The position numbers were made by a program, and so were the translations under genes. Below, in pieces: positions 41,966-52,885 of a stretch of DNA of 64,000 bases. The stretch is from Pseudomonas oligotrophica. Lineage in GTDB: Bacteria; Pseudomonadota; Gammaproteobacteria; Pseudomonadales; Pseudomonadaceae. Location: positions 62,001 to 126,000 of the forward strand of contig NZ_JAKJRU010000008.1 of the NCBI RefSeq assembly GCF_021726475.1, read 5' to 3'. The notes under the pieces are model-generated. The model was not told where the DNA came from and did not search any database. It saw nothing but the letters and a program-made list of their open reading frames with translations. Numbering within the stretch: position 1 is the first letter of the stretch; every line of letters begins with the position of its first letter.

Positions 41966-42526
41966 ATGACCGATGAGTTGCAGCAAGAGGGAGAAGAGCA
42001 ACCTCATCTGCTTCTGGTGGATGACGATCCCACGTTCACCCGCGTGATGGCACGTGCCATGAGCCGCCGCGGCCTGCGCGTGAGCATCGCCGGCTCGGCG
42101 GACGAGGGGCTGGCCATGGCCCGCCAGGACATACCCGATTACGCCGTGCTGGACCTGAAGATGGACGGTGACTCCGGCCTGGTGCTGCTGCCCAAGTTGC
42201 TGGAAGTCGACCCGGAAATGCGCGTGCTGATCCTCACCGGCTACTCGAGCATCGCCACCGCCGTGGAGGCCATCAAGCGCGGCGCCTGCAACTACCTGTG
42301 CAAGCCGGCCGATGCCGACGACGTGCTCGCCGCGCTGCTGTCGCAGCACGCCGACCTCGATTCGCTGGTGCCGGAAAACCCGATGTCTGTCGATCGCCTG
42401 CAGTGGGAGCACATCCAGCGCGTGCTCAGCGAGCACGACGGCAACATCTCCGCGACCGCGCGCGCCCTCGGCATGCATCGCCGCACCCTGCAACGCAAGC
42501 TGCAGAAGCGCCCGGTCCGCCGCTGA
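41966..42526 (+). CDS. roxR: Redox response regulator RoxR (RegA/PrrA type)
   Basis: A 186-aa response regulator. The receiver domain has acidic residues D19-D21 (LLVDDDPTF), phospho-acceptor D63 (VLDLKMDGDSG) and the Lys in NYLCKPADADD. A Fis-type HTH at the C-terminus (NISATARALGMHRRTLQRKL) is the hallmark of the RegA/PrrA/RoxR family. The ribosome binding site GGAGG is seen upstream. It is the partner of RoxS and controls genes such as terminal oxidases in other pseudomonads. Confidence 0.94.
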   Translation: MTDELQQEGEEQPHLLLVDDDPTFTRVMARAMSRRGLRVSIAGSADEGLAMARQDIPDYAVLDLKMDGDSGLVLLPKLLEVDPEMRVLILTGYSSIATAVEAIKRGACNYLCKPADADDVLAALLSQHADLDSLVPENPMSVDRLQWEHIQRVLSEHDGNISATARALGMHRRTLQRKLQKRPVRR

Positions 42527-42537
42527 ACCGCCCGCGC

Positions 42538-42576
42538 GGCGCCCGGCGGGCCTCGCTGCCGCCGGGCGCCGTTTGC
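42538..42576 (+). terminator. Terminator after roxSR
   Basis: GGCGCCCGGCGG (42538-42549) pairs with CCGCCGGGCGCC (42559-42570), a perfect 12-bp stem followed by GTTTGCTTT. Confidence 0.8.
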
Positions 42577-42614
42577 TTTAACATGCCCGGACTCCTTCGC
42601 GCCAAGGCCCCGGC

Positions 42615-43553
42615 ATGCCCCTGATCCTGCAGACTCTCAACGTCACCGCGCCGGTCTTCGCCATGCTCTTCGTCGGCGTGGCACTGCGTCGCCTGGGCTG
42701 GATCGACGTGCCCTTCATCAACACCGCCTCGGCGCTGGTGTTCCGCGCGACCATGCCGACCCTGCTGTTCATCTCCATCATCGAGGCGGACCTGGCCGCC
42801 GCACTGCAGCCGCGCGTGTTGCTCTACTTCAGCGCAGCGACCCTGGCGACCTTCCTGCTCGCCTGGGGCTGGGCGCTGCTGCGCTGCCCGCCAGCCGACC
42901 GCGGGGTCTACGTGCAGGGCGCGTTCCGCGGCAACAACGGCATCGTCGGCCTGGCCCTGGCCAGCAGCCTGTACGGCGACTACGGCCTGTCGTTGGGCGG
43001 CGTGCTGGCCGGCCTGGTGATCCTGCTCTACAACGTCCTCTCGGCGGTGGTGCTGGCGATCTACAGCCCGAGCGGCCGCTACGATGTCGGCTCGATCGTC
43101 GCCAGCATCCTGCGCAACCCGTTGATCATCGGCGTGGTCGCGGCCATGCCCTTCGCCTACTGGCAGATCGGGCTGCCGGGCTGGCTGATGACCAGTGCCG
43201 GCTACTTCGCCAAGATGACCCTGCCGTTGGCGCTGATCTGCATCGGCGGCACGCTCTCGCTCGCCGCGCTGCGCGAGAGCAGCGGCCCGGCGCTCAGCTC
43301 GAGCCTGATGAAGATGGTCTGGCTGCCGCTGCTGGGCACCGTCGGCGCCTGGCTCTGCGGCCTGCACGGTCCGGAACTCGGCATCCTGTTCCTCTATTTC
43401 GCCAGCCCGACCGCGGCGGCCAGCTTCGTCATGGCCCGGGCGGTGAATGCCAATGCGCAGCTGGCCGCGGCGATCATCGTCATCACCACCTTGATGGCTG
43501 CGTTGACCATCAACGCCGGATTGTTCCTGCTCGGCTGGCTGGGCTGGATCTAG
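42615..43553 (+). CDS. AEC-family transporter
   Basis: A 312-aa auxin-efflux-carrier-family permease with about ten transmembrane helices in two halves. Characteristic stretches are FRATMPTLLFISI and GAFRGNNGIVGLALA (the Asn-Asn-Gly of helix 4) and FLYFASPTAAASFVMA near the C-terminus. Bacterial AEC proteins export or import small carboxylates such as malonate or malate; the substrate here is not known. The start ATG at 42615 lies shortly after the roxR terminator. Its own promoter is expected. Confidence 0.88.
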   Translation: MPLILQTLNVTAPVFAMLFVGVALRRLGWIDVPFINTASALVFRATMPTLLFISIIEADLAAALQPRVLLYFSAATLATFLLAWGWALLRCPPADRGVYVQGAFRGNNGIVGLALASSLYGDYGLSLGGVLAGLVILLYNVLSAVVLAIYSPSGRYDVGSIVASILRNPLIIGVVAAMPFAYWQIGLPGWLMTSAGYFAKMTLPLALICIGGTLSLAALRESSGPALSSSLMKMVWLPLLGTVGAWLCGLHGPELGILFLYFASPTAAASFVMARAVNANAQLAAAIIVITTLMAALTINAGLFLLGWLGWI

Positions 43554-43749
43554 CGCGGCCGACGCGCCTGCTGCCGGCCGAGTTCCGTGCCGCTTTGTGA
43601 CCGAGGTCGGTTTTTGGCAAAGAGGCGTCGGCCAATCCTCGTAATCGCCCAGCGTGCCGCAGATAAAGCACCGCGTTTGCGGCAGATTCCCCGGATGAAT
43701 CAACGGCTTGCCTGGCCAGGCAAGCCGTCCTGCGTGCTGGGGAATCACC

Positions 43750-44724
43750 ATGGCTGTTCTGTTCTCACCTTCGAGCCGCGCGCTGATCCGCGGCGACATC
43801 CGTGTGGTCAATCCGCGCCGGCTGGTGCTGCGGGGTATCGCCGTCTTGCTCGTGCTGAGCCTGGCCAGCTTCGCCGGCGGCGTCTGGCTCGGCCGCGACC
43901 TGGGTGGGTCGCCCGAGGCGACCGGGCTCGCCCCGCGCGAACTCGGCAACGAGGGTCGCTTCGCCATCGCCCGGGTCGGCGAAGTCGTCGGCCGCCTGAA
44001 ATCCCTGGAGTCGGACCTGCTCGCCCTGCAGCAGATGATGGACGAGCAGCGCACACTGCACCGTCAGCTCTCGGCGCTCGATCCGACGCTGCTGCCGGTG
44101 CTGGTGCCCGAGCGCGGTGCTGCCGGCAGCGGTGGCGTGCTGCTGCCGCCGCGCGGCTGCTCGCAGACGCTGCAGGACGCCGAACTGGCGACCCTGGGGG
44201 ACCTGTCACGCAGCGAAGGCTCGGCGCGCTGCCTGCGCCAGCTGCTCGATGCGCTGATGCAGCGCGCGGCCGAACGCAATGCCGCGCTGATGGCCATTCC
44301 CTCCCGGCGCCCGGTGGGCCAGGCCCGCCTGGGCTCGGCCTTCGGCAATCGACTCGATCCGTTCCGCAAGCAGCTGGCCTTCCATTCCGGCGTCGATTTT
44401 GCCCTCGCCACCGGCTCCGCCGTGCGCGCCGCCGCCGGCGGGCGGGTGCGCTTTGCCGGCACCCGCGGCGCCTACGGCAAGCTGGTGGAGATTGACCACG
44501 GGAATCGCCTGGTGACCCGCTATGCGCACCTGTCGCGGCTGGATGTACGCAAGGGCGAGGTGGTCACCCCCGAACAGCGCATCGGCGCGGTCGGCTCGAC
44601 CGGTCGCTCCACCGGCCCGCACCTGCATTTCGAAGTGCTGCACAAGGGCCGCTTCGTCGATCCGCAGCGTTTCCTGGCCCTGGGCGACCTCGAGCGAGTC
44701 GGCGATGGCTTGGCCGAGGACTAG
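43750..44724 (+). CDS. M23-family murein metallopeptidase
   Basis: A 324-aa membrane-anchored peptidoglycan endopeptidase. One N-terminal transmembrane helix (residues about 28-50) is followed by a helical coiled-coil region and the C-terminal LytM domain. Zinc ligands are in FHSGVDFA (H and D) and GPHLHFEV (HxH), and the fold pattern GKLVEIDHGNRLVTRYAHLS is intact, so it should be active. It overlaps the next small gene by 20 bp and is followed by a bactofilin gene, the classic bactofilin/M23 peptidase pair that shapes the cell wall locally. Confidence 0.92.
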   Translation: MAVLFSPSSRALIRGDIRVVNPRRLVLRGIAVLLVLSLASFAGGVWLGRDLGGSPEATGLAPRELGNEGRFAIARVGEVVGRLKSLESDLLALQQMMDEQRTLHRQLSALDPTLLPVLVPERGAAGSGGVLLPPRGCSQTLQDAELATLGDLSRSEGSARCLRQLLDALMQRAAERNAALMAIPSRRPVGQARLGSAFGNRLDPFRKQLAFHSGVDFALATGSAVRAAAGGRVRFAGTRGAYGKLVEIDHGNRLVTRYAHLSRLDVRKGEVVTPEQRIGAVGSTGRSTGPHLHFEVLHKGRFVDPQRFLALGDLERVGDGLAED

Positions 44725-45061
44725 CAAGCCCAGCACCCGCGAGCTGCTGCGGGCCGAGCACCGGCTGCAGGCGGTGCGCGACCGGCGCTCCGGGCGCTGG
44801 GTCTGGCTGGCGCTGCTGCTGGTGATCGGCGCGCTGCTCGCTTTGCGCAACCACGAGCAGGCGTTGCATGCGCAGCAGGTCGTCGCGCTGGCCGAGGAAA
44901 GTCGCGCGTTGCGCACCAGCCTGGAGCAGCGGCGCCTGCAAGGGCAGGAAAGCCAGGCCACCCAGGAGCAGCTGCTCAGGCGCATCGCCACGCTGTCGGC
45001 CCAGGTCGAGCGCCTGCAGACGGACCTGGCCTTCTTTCGCCAGCAGAAGAAAGCCCGATAA
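44705..45061 (+). CDS. Small membrane-anchored coiled-coil protein
   Basis: A 118-aa protein not assigned to a named family. It has one transmembrane helix (about residues 32-48, WVWLALLLVIGALLAL) and a C-terminal coiled coil rich in Gln, Leu, Glu and Arg (residues 55-115, e.g. LEQRRLQGQESQATQEQLL). It begins inside the end of the M23 gene in another frame and ends 13 bp before the bactofilin gene. The layout suggests it bridges the peptidase and the bactofilin filament at the membrane; that is inference. Confidence 0.78.
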   Translation: MAWPRTSKPSTRELLRAEHRLQAVRDRRSGRWVWLALLLVIGALLALRNHEQALHAQQVVALAEESRALRTSLEQRRLQGQESQATQEQLLRRIATLSAQVERLQTDLAFFRQQKKAR

Positions 45062-45074
45062 CCCACTGGAGTAG

Positions 45075-45503
45075 ATGATGTTCAACAAGAAACGCCCGGT
45101 TTCCCGGGTCACCGTCGAGCAGTTTTCCAGCCTGATTTCCGGCAATATCTCGCTCGATGGCGGGGTCAGCTTCGAGGAGGGCCTCAAGGTCAGTGGCCAG
45201 GTGAAGGGCAACGTCTGTCACAAGCCGGGCACGCACAGCCTGCTGGCGCTCAGTGCCGAAGGCCGGATCGAAGGCAACGTCAGCAGCTACGATGCGCTGA
45301 TCGACGGCACCATCGTCGGCGATCTGGTGGTCGAGCACCTGCTCGAGCTGCACTCCAATGCCCGGGTGCGCGGCAATATCCGCTACCGCCAGCTGAGCAT
45401 GGAGAACGGCGCGGTGGTCGACGGCGTGCTCAGCCGGATGGGCGACGAGGAAGAGGGCGCGCAGGTGTTCGAACTGCCGCGACCTCAGGTCCGCGAGGGC
45501 TGA
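45075..45503 (+). CDS. Bactofilin (polymer-forming cytoskeletal protein)
   Basis: A 142-aa protein of the bactofilin (CcmA/DUF583) family, which forms nucleotide-free filaments under the membrane. A beta-helix domain of repeated short strands (GNISLDGGVSFEEGLKVSG, then GRIEGNVSSYDALIDGTIVG, ARVRGNIRYRQLSM) with regular G/I/V spacing fills most of the protein, with short disordered ends. Two adjacent ATGs (45075, 45078) follow GGAGTAG. It forms an operon with the M23 peptidase and the coiled-coil protein. Confidence 0.93.
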   Translation: MMFNKKRPVSRVTVEQFSSLISGNISLDGGVSFEEGLKVSGQVKGNVCHKPGTHSLLALSAEGRIEGNVSSYDALIDGTIVGDLVVEHLLELHSNARVRGNIRYRQLSMENGAVVDGVLSRMGDEEEGAQVFELPRPQVREG

Positions 45504-45519
45504 GCACGCGTGCCGGCCG

Positions 45520-46608
45520 TCAGCGCTGGGCCTTCCAGGCGCGGCCGGCGATGACCAGGATGGTCACCGCGGTCAGTGGGATCACGTAGCCCAGCATCGC
45601 CTCGCCGAAGGTCTGGGCGAACGGCCGGCCGGTGTTGGCCAGCACCAGGTAGGCCGTGTAGGCGACGTAGTAGCCAAGGAACAGCAGGCCCTCCCAGCGG
45701 CGGATGCAGTAGCCGGCGAAGAAGATCGGCAAGCAGGCCAGGGCGACGCCGATCATCACCGGGAAGTCGAAGGCCAGCGCCGTCGCGGACACGCCGATCG
45801 CCTTGGGCGAGACCAGCGACGCCAGGCCCAGCACGCAGAGCAGGTTGAACAGGTTGCTGCCGACGATGTTGCCCACGGCAATGTCGCGCTCGCCGCGGAT
45901 CGCCGCGAGAATCGAGGTCGCCAGCTCCGGCAGCGAGGTGCCGATGGCGATCACCGTCAGGCCGATCACCAGTTCCGAAAGGCCCAGCGCGCGGGCCAGC
46001 GCGACGGCACCTTCGACGAGGAAGTTCGACCCCAGCACCAGCAGCACCAGCCCGGCGAGCACCAGGCCGGTGTTGATCAGGCTGGCATGCGGCTTGGCCG
46101 CTTCGTGCAGGCCGAACTCGCGGGCGAACTCGTCGTCGGCCTCGTTGACCTTGTTGTTGCGCCGGCTGTTGACGATCAGGAAGCCCGTATAGCCCAGCAC
46201 GCAGACGAACAGCAGGGCACCATCGAGCCGGCCCAGGGCGCCATCCCAGGCCAGTGCGTAGGTCAGCAGACTGGCGCCGATCATGAGCGGCACGTCCAGG
46301 CGGATCAGCTGGCGCGACACCACCAGCGGCGCGACCGCCGCGGTCAGGCCGAGGATCAGCAGCACGTTGGCGATGTTGCTGCCGATCACGTTGCCGACCG
46401 CGATGTCGCCGCTGCCGCCCCATGCCGCCTGCACGCTCACCGCGGTCTCCGGGGCGCTGGTGCCGAAGGCGACCACGGTCAGGCCGATGATCAGCGGCGA
46501 GATGCCGAACTGAGCGGCCAGGCGGGCGGCGCCGCGGACCAGCACCTCGGCGCCGACGACGAGCAGCACCAGGCCGGCCACGAGGTAAACAAAGGTCATC
46601 AGGGTCAT
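45520..46608 (-). CDS. Calcium/sodium antiporter (YrbG-type, copy 1)
   Basis: A 362-aa inner-membrane exchanger of the CaCA family with two inverted halves. The alpha repeats are VVAFGTSAPETAVSV-QAAWGG with GNVIGSNIANVLLILG, and VIAIGTSLPELATSILA with GNIVGSNLFNLLCVLG, carrying the Glu residues that bind Ca2+. It is downstream of a close paralogue at 46634 (25 bp gap) and convergent with the bactofilin gene. Duplication in tandem is unusual. Confidence 0.92.
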   Translation of the reverse strand: MTLMTFVYLVAGLVLLVVGAEVLVRGAARLAAQFGISPLIIGLTVVAFGTSAPETAVSVQAAWGGSGDIAVGNVIGSNIANVLLILGLTAAVAPLVVSRQLIRLDVPLMIGASLLTYALAWDGALGRLDGALLFVCVLGYTGFLIVNSRRNNKVNEADDEFAREFGLHEAAKPHASLINTGLVLAGLVLLVLGSNFLVEGAVALARALGLSELVIGLTVIAIGTSLPELATSILAAIRGERDIAVGNIVGSNLFNLLCVLGLASLVSPKAIGVSATALAFDFPVMIGVALACLPIFFAGYCIRRWEGLLFLGYYVAYTAYLVLANTGRPFAQTFGEAMLGYVIPLTAVTILVIAGRAWKAQR

Positions 46609-46633
46609 CGAAGGCTCCGCAGGGTGGGATAGA

Positions 46634-47704
46634 TCAGTGCCGGCGTTTCCAGGCGCGCAGAAAGATCACCGCCAGGGTGGTCGCGGTCAAGGGCAATACG
46701 TACCAAGTCATTGCATGGCGCAGCAGCTCGAGCGCGCCGAGGCCGGCGGCGAACAACACCAGGTACAGGCAGTAGGCCAGGTAGTAGCCGAAGAACAGCA
46801 GGCCCTCCCAGCGATTGATGCAATACCCGGAGAAGAAGATCGGCAGGCAGGCGGCGAACACCGCCAGCATCACCGGGAAGTCGAACGCCAGCGCGTTGGG
46901 TGAGATGGACAGCCCGCCGGGGGCCAGCGAGGCCGCCGAGCCGAGCACCAGGGTCAGGTTGTAGATGCTGCTGCCGACTACGTTGCCCACGGCGATGTCG
47001 CGCTGGCCGCGCAGTACGGCGAGCAGCGAAGTGGCCAGCTCGGGCAGCGAGGTGCCGACGGCGACGACGGTCAGGCCGATGACCAGCTCCGAGAGACCGA
47101 AGGCCCGGGCGAGGCTGGAGGCGCCCTCGACCAGCAGGCGGGAGCCGACCACCAGCAGCCCCAGGCCGAGCAGGATCAGCGGGACCTGCGCCAGCCAGCC
47201 CGGTGCGCCGGTGTCCGCCCTGCGCGGTGGCGGGGCCGCGGCATGGCGGCGCTCGTGCCGCGCCGCGAACACCAGGAAGGCGCTGTAGCCGAGCATGGCG
47301 AGCAGCAGCAGCGCGCCGTCCCCATGGCTCAGGCGGCCGTCATGGGCGAGCAGGTAGGCCAGGCCGCCGGTGGCGAGCATCACCGGGATGTCCAGGCGGA
47401 TCAGCTGGCGCGAGACCAGCAGCGGCGCCACCAGCGCGCACAGGCCGAGGATCAGCAGGATGTTGGCGATGTTGCTGCCCAGCGCGTTGCCCACCGCCAG
47501 GTCGCCGCGCCCGGACAGCGATGCCTGCAGGCCGATGGCGGTTTCCGGCGAGCTGGTGCCGAGTGCGACGATGGTCAGGCCGACGATCAGCGGCGCGATC
47601 CCCAGGCGGATGGCCAGGCGCGATGCGCCGCGCACCAGCGCCTCGGCGCCGGCGACCAGCAGCATGAGGCCGGCGACCAGGTAGCTGGCGACCAGCAGCG
47701 ACAC
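46634..47704 (-). CDS. Calcium/sodium antiporter (YrbG-type, copy 2)
   Basis: A 356-aa CaCA-family exchanger, paralogous to the next gene. Alpha repeats are VALGTSSPETAIGLQASLSG with GNALGSNIANILLILG, and VAVGTSLPELATSLLAVLRG with GNVVGSSIYNLTLVLG. The two proteins align over their whole length but differ at many positions (for example GSNLF versus GSSIY in repeat 2), so the duplication is not recent. Likely co-transcribed with copy 1. Confidence 0.92.
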   Translation of the reverse strand: MSLLVASYLVAGLMLLVAGAEALVRGASRLAIRLGIAPLIVGLTIVALGTSSPETAIGLQASLSGRGDLAVGNALGSNIANILLILGLCALVAPLLVSRQLIRLDIPVMLATGGLAYLLAHDGRLSHGDGALLLLAMLGYSAFLVFAARHERRHAAAPPPRRADTGAPGWLAQVPLILLGLGLLVVGSRLLVEGASSLARAFGLSELVIGLTVVAVGTSLPELATSLLAVLRGQRDIAVGNVVGSSIYNLTLVLGSAASLAPGGLSISPNALAFDFPVMLAVFAACLPIFFSGYCINRWEGLLFFGYYLAYCLYLVLFAAGLGALELLRHAMTWYVLPLTATTLAVIFLRAWKRRH

Positions 47705-47756
47705 TAGGCGGCTCCCGTGCTGGACACGGTCGCGCCAGGCAGCCCAGGCAAGTCGC

Positions 47757-48161
47757 TCACCGTTCGGCTTCGATGCGCACGCGCACCACGCCGTCGTCGA
47801 TCATGTCGAGCTTTTGGGCGGCTGCACGGGACAGGTCGATGATGCGGCCGCGCCGGTAGGGGCCGCGGTCGTTGATGCGCACGGTCACCTGGCGGCCATT
47901 CTCCAGGTTGGTGACCCGCACCCGGGTGCCGAAGGGTAGCGAGCGGTGGGCGGCGACCAGGGCATTCTGGTCATGCGCCTCGCCGCTGGCGGTCTTCTGG
48001 CCGTGGTGCATGCGCGCATAGAACGAGGCCTTGCCTTGCTGGGTGAAGGCCTGCGGGCGCTCGCGCGGTGGTTTTTCCGGTGCCGGGGCCGGCGGCCGTT
48101 CGGCACAGCCGGCAGCGAACAGGATGAACAGGGCGACGGCCAGCAACCGACCGATATGCAT
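47757..48161 (-). CDS. RlpA-like septal ring lipoprotein
   Basis: A 134-aa lipoprotein with a signal peptide and lipobox ending AAGC (Cys19). The single double-psi beta-barrel domain shows [17 protein letters not shown], then [17 protein letters not shown] and [20 protein letters not shown], including the Asp of the RlpA-like active site. It lacks a C-terminal SPOR domain, so it is shorter than true RlpA. It is likely a lytic transglycosylase-like envelope protein. It sits between the antiporters and gatB. Confidence 0.88.
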   Translation of the reverse strand: MHIGRLLAVALFILFAAGCAERPPAPAPEKPPRERPQAFTQQGKASFYARMHHGQKTASGEAHDQNALVAAHRSLPFGTRVRVTNLENGRQVTVRINDRGPYRRGRIIDLSRAAAQKLDMIDDGVVRVRIEAER

Positions 48162-48235
48162 GGGGCGATCCTTCCCTCTGACCAGGCTGGCGGCGCCGGC
48201 GGCCGTGCGTGCCGGCTGCCGCCGTGGCCTTGTTG

Positions 48236-49681
48236 TCAGCCTTCGAGTTTCTTCTTCAGCAGTTGGTTCACCTGGCCGGGGTTGGCCTTGCCCTTGGAAG
48301 CCTTCATCGCCTGGCCGACGAAGAAGCCGAACATCTTGCCGCGCTTGGCCTCATCGCTGGCGCGGTACTGTTCGACCTGCTCGGCGTTGGCGGCCAGCAC
48401 CTCGTCGAGCATCGCCTCGATCGCGCCGGCGTCGGTGACCTGCTTGAGGCCCTTCTGCTCGATGATCGCGTCCGCCGAGCCTTCGCCGGCGGCCATGGCC
48501 TCGAAGACCATCTTGGCGATCTTGCCGCTGATGGTGTCGTCCTTGATGCGCAGGATCATGCCGCCCAGCTGCTCGGCCGAAACCGGCGACTGCTCGATGT
48601 CCAGGCCTTCCTTGTTCAGCAGGCTGGACAGCTCGCCCATCACCCAGTTGGCGGCGAGCTTGGCATCGCCGCAGGTGGCGTTGACCTGCTCGAAGTAGTC
48701 GGCCAGCTCGCGGCTGGCCGACAGCACGCTGGCATCGTAGGTGGACAGGCCGAACTCGCGCTCGAAGCGCTCGCGCTTCTGCGTCGGCAGCTCCGGCAGC
48801 TCGCCGCGCAGCTGCTCGAGGAAGCTCTGCTCGATCACCACCGGCAGCAGGTCCGGACAGGGGAAGTAGCGGTAGTCGTTGGCTTCTTCCTTGCCGCGCA
48901 TCGAGCGCGTCTCGTCCTTGTTCGGGTCATACAGGCGGGTTTCCTGGATGACCTTGCCGCCGTCCTCGATCAGCTCGATCTGCCGCTGGATCTCGTGGTT
49001 GATCGCCTTTTCGATGAAGCGGAAGGAGTTGACGTTCTTGATCTCGGCGCGGGTGCCGAAGGCTTCCTGGCCCTTGGGGCGTACCGAGACGTTGCAGTCG
49101 CAGCGCAGCGAGCCCTCGGCCATGTTGCCGTCGCAGATGCCCAGGTAGCGCACCAGCGCGTGGATGGCCTTGACGTAGGCCACCGCCTCCTTGGCCGAGC
49201 GGATGTCCGGTTCGGAGACGATCTCCAGCAGCGGCGTGCCGGCGCGGTTGAGGTCGATGCCGGTCATGCCGTGGAAGTCTTCGTGCAGGCTCTTGCCGGC
49301 ATCCTCTTCCAGGTGCGCGCGGGTGATGCCGATGCGCTTGACGGTGCCGTCTTCCAGGGTGATGTCGAGGAAGCCCTTGCCGACGATGGGGTGGTCCATC
49401 TGGCTGGTCTGGTAGCCCTTGGGCAGGTCGGGGTAGAAGTAGTTCTTGCGCGCGAAGACGTTCTTCTCGCCGATCTCGGCGTCGATGGCCAGGCCGAACA
49501 TGCAGGCCATGCGCACGGCGTTCTCGTTGAGCACCGGCAGGGTGCCGGGCATGCCGAGGTCGACCAGGCTGGCCTGGGTGTTGGGCTCGGCACCGAAGGT
49601 GGTGGCGCTGCCGGAGAAGATCTTCGAGCGGGTGCTGAGCTGTGCGTGGATTTCCAGCCCGATCACGGTTTCCCATTGCAT
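48236..49681 (-). CDS. gatB: Asp-tRNA(Asn)/Glu-tRNA(Gln) amidotransferase subunit B
   Basis: A 481-aa subunit that phosphorylates and amidates mischarged Asp-tRNA(Asn) or Glu-tRNA(Gln). The start [20 protein letters not shown] is canonical, with [13 protein letters not shown] and, later, the kinase-type core [13 protein letters not shown]; the tail domain (YqeY-like) ends [15 protein letters not shown]. It is the last gene in gatC-gatA-gatB. The gaps are 13 and 14 bp. Confidence 0.97.
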   Translation of the reverse strand: MQWETVIGLEIHAQLSTRSKIFSGSATTFGAEPNTQASLVDLGMPGTLPVLNENAVRMACMFGLAIDAEIGEKNVFARKNYFYPDLPKGYQTSQMDHPIVGKGFLDITLEDGTVKRIGITRAHLEEDAGKSLHEDFHGMTGIDLNRAGTPLLEIVSEPDIRSAKEAVAYVKAIHALVRYLGICDGNMAEGSLRCDCNVSVRPKGQEAFGTRAEIKNVNSFRFIEKAINHEIQRQIELIEDGGKVIQETRLYDPNKDETRSMRGKEEANDYRYFPCPDLLPVVIEQSFLEQLRGELPELPTQKRERFEREFGLSTYDASVLSASRELADYFEQVNATCGDAKLAANWVMGELSSLLNKEGLDIEQSPVSAEQLGGMILRIKDDTISGKIAKMVFEAMAAGEGSADAIIEQKGLKQVTDAGAIEAMLDEVLAANAEQVEQYRASDEAKRGKMFGFFVGQAMKASKGKANPGQVNQLLKKKLEG

Positions 49682-49694
49682 CTGTTCGGTCTCC

Positions 49695-51146
49695 TCAGAA
49701 TCCGGCCGGGGCGCGCAGGTGCCAATCGCTGACCTGCTGGTACTGGTGCGCGACGTTGAGCAGGCGGGCCTCCTGGAAGTACGGCGCCAGCAGCTGCACG
49801 CCGACGGGCAGGCCGTCGATGAAGCCGGCCGGCATCGACAGGCCGGGAATGCCGGCCAGGTTGGCGGTGATGGTGTAGATGTCCTCGAGGTAGGCCGAGA
49901 CCGGGTCGGCGTTCTTTTCGCCGAGCTTCCAGGCCAGGTTCGGCGTGGTCGGGCCGAGGATCAGGTCGACCTCCGCGAAGGCCGCGACGAAGTCGTTCTT
50001 GACCAGCCGGCGGATCTGCTGTGCCTTGATGTAGTAGGCGTCGTAGTAGCCGGCCGAGAGGGCGTAGGTGCCGACCATGATGCGGCGCTTGACCTCGTCG
50101 CCGAAGCCTTCGGCGCGGGAACGCTTGTACAGATCGGTGAGATCGGCCGGGTTCTCGCAGCGGTAGCCGAAGCGCACGCCGTCGAAGCGCGACAGGTTGG
50201 AGCTGGCCTCGGCCGGGGCGATCACATAATAGGAAGGGATCGCATGCTGCATGTTCGGCAGGCTGATGTCCTTGACCGTGGCGCCGAGCTTTTTCAGTTC
50301 CTCGACCACGGCCAGCACGGCGCTGGCGATCTTCGGATCCAGGCCCTCGCCAAAGTATTCCTTCGGCAGGCCGATGCGCAGGCCGGCCAGCGGCTGGCTC
50401 AGCGCGGCCAGGTAGTCGTCCAGCGGCTGGTCGACGCTGGTCGAGTCCTTCGGGTCGAAGCCGGCCATGGCGCCGAGCAGCAGCGCGCAGTCCTCGGCGG
50501 TGCGCGCCATCGGGCCGCCCTGGTCGAGGCTCGAGGCGTAGGCGACCATGCCCCAGCGCGAGACGCGGCCGTAGGTGGGCTTGAGGCCGGTGAGGTTGGT
50601 CAGCGCCGCCGGCTGGCGGATCGAGCCGCCGGTGTCGGTGCCGGTGGCGGCCGGCAGCAGGCGGGCGGCGATCGCCGCGGCCGAGCCACCGGAGGAGCCA
50701 CCCGGCACGCGGGTCAGGTCCCAGGGGTTCTTCACCGCGCCGTAGTGGCTGGATTCGTTGGCCGAGCCCATGGCGAACTCGTCCATGTTCAGCTTGCCGA
50801 GCGTGACCGTGCCGGCGGCGGCGAGCTTCTCGACGACGGTGGCGTCGTAGGGCGCGGCGAAGTTGTCGAGCATCTTCGAGCCGCAGCTGGTGCGGATGCC
50901 CTGGGTGCAGAACAGGTCCTTGTGGCCGATCGGTGCGCCGAGCAGCGCGCCGCTCTCGCCGGCGGCGCGGCGCGCATCGGCGGCGCGCGCCTGGGCCAGG
51001 GCCAGTTCCTCGGTAACGGTGATGAAGCTGTTGAGCTGCGGGTCGAGGCTGGCGATGCGCGCCAGCAGGCTGCCCGCCAGCTCCTCGGCGGAGAACTGGC
51101 GGTCGCTCAGGCCGCGGGCGATCTGGGCTAGGGTCAGTTGATGCAT
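49695..51146 (-). CDS. gatA: Amidotransferase subunit A (GatA)
   Basis: A 483-aa glutamine amidase of the GatCAB complex. The amidase signature is intact: the Lys of [14 protein letters not shown], and [15 protein letters not shown] plus [16 protein letters not shown] with the cis-Ser and nucleophile Ser. It releases ammonia for the amidation. The ATG at 51146 gives [16 protein letters not shown]; an ATG at 51164 overlaps gatC and is not needed. The middle gene of the operon. Confidence 0.97.
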   Translation of the reverse strand: MHQLTLAQIARGLSDRQFSAEELAGSLLARIASLDPQLNSFITVTEELALAQARAADARRAAGESGALLGAPIGHKDLFCTQGIRTSCGSKMLDNFAAPYDATVVEKLAAAGTVTLGKLNMDEFAMGSANESSHYGAVKNPWDLTRVPGGSSGGSAAAIAARLLPAATGTDTGGSIRQPAALTNLTGLKPTYGRVSRWGMVAYASSLDQGGPMARTAEDCALLLGAMAGFDPKDSTSVDQPLDDYLAALSQPLAGLRIGLPKEYFGEGLDPKIASAVLAVVEELKKLGATVKDISLPNMQHAIPSYYVIAPAEASSNLSRFDGVRFGYRCENPADLTDLYKRSRAEGFGDEVKRRIMVGTYALSAGYYDAYYIKAQQIRRLVKNDFVAAFAEVDLILGPTTPNLAWKLGEKNADPVSAYLEDIYTITANLAGIPGLSMPAGFIDGLPVGVQLLAPYFQEARLLNVAHQYQQVSDWHLRAPAGF

Positions 51147-51160
51147 GTCGGCTTCCTCAA

Positions 51161-52748
<1,588 letters not shown>

Positions 52749-52885
52749 GTCCGGCGCAACGCGCACCAGGCGGCAAGCGCGGAGGGTGGCACGATGCTTC
52801 CCTTCGGCTTGCCGCGTCTGGTTTCTAGCCCAGTCGCGAGGTATCGACGATCAAACCGCTATTCGCCAAAGGACCCTCGCTCGGC

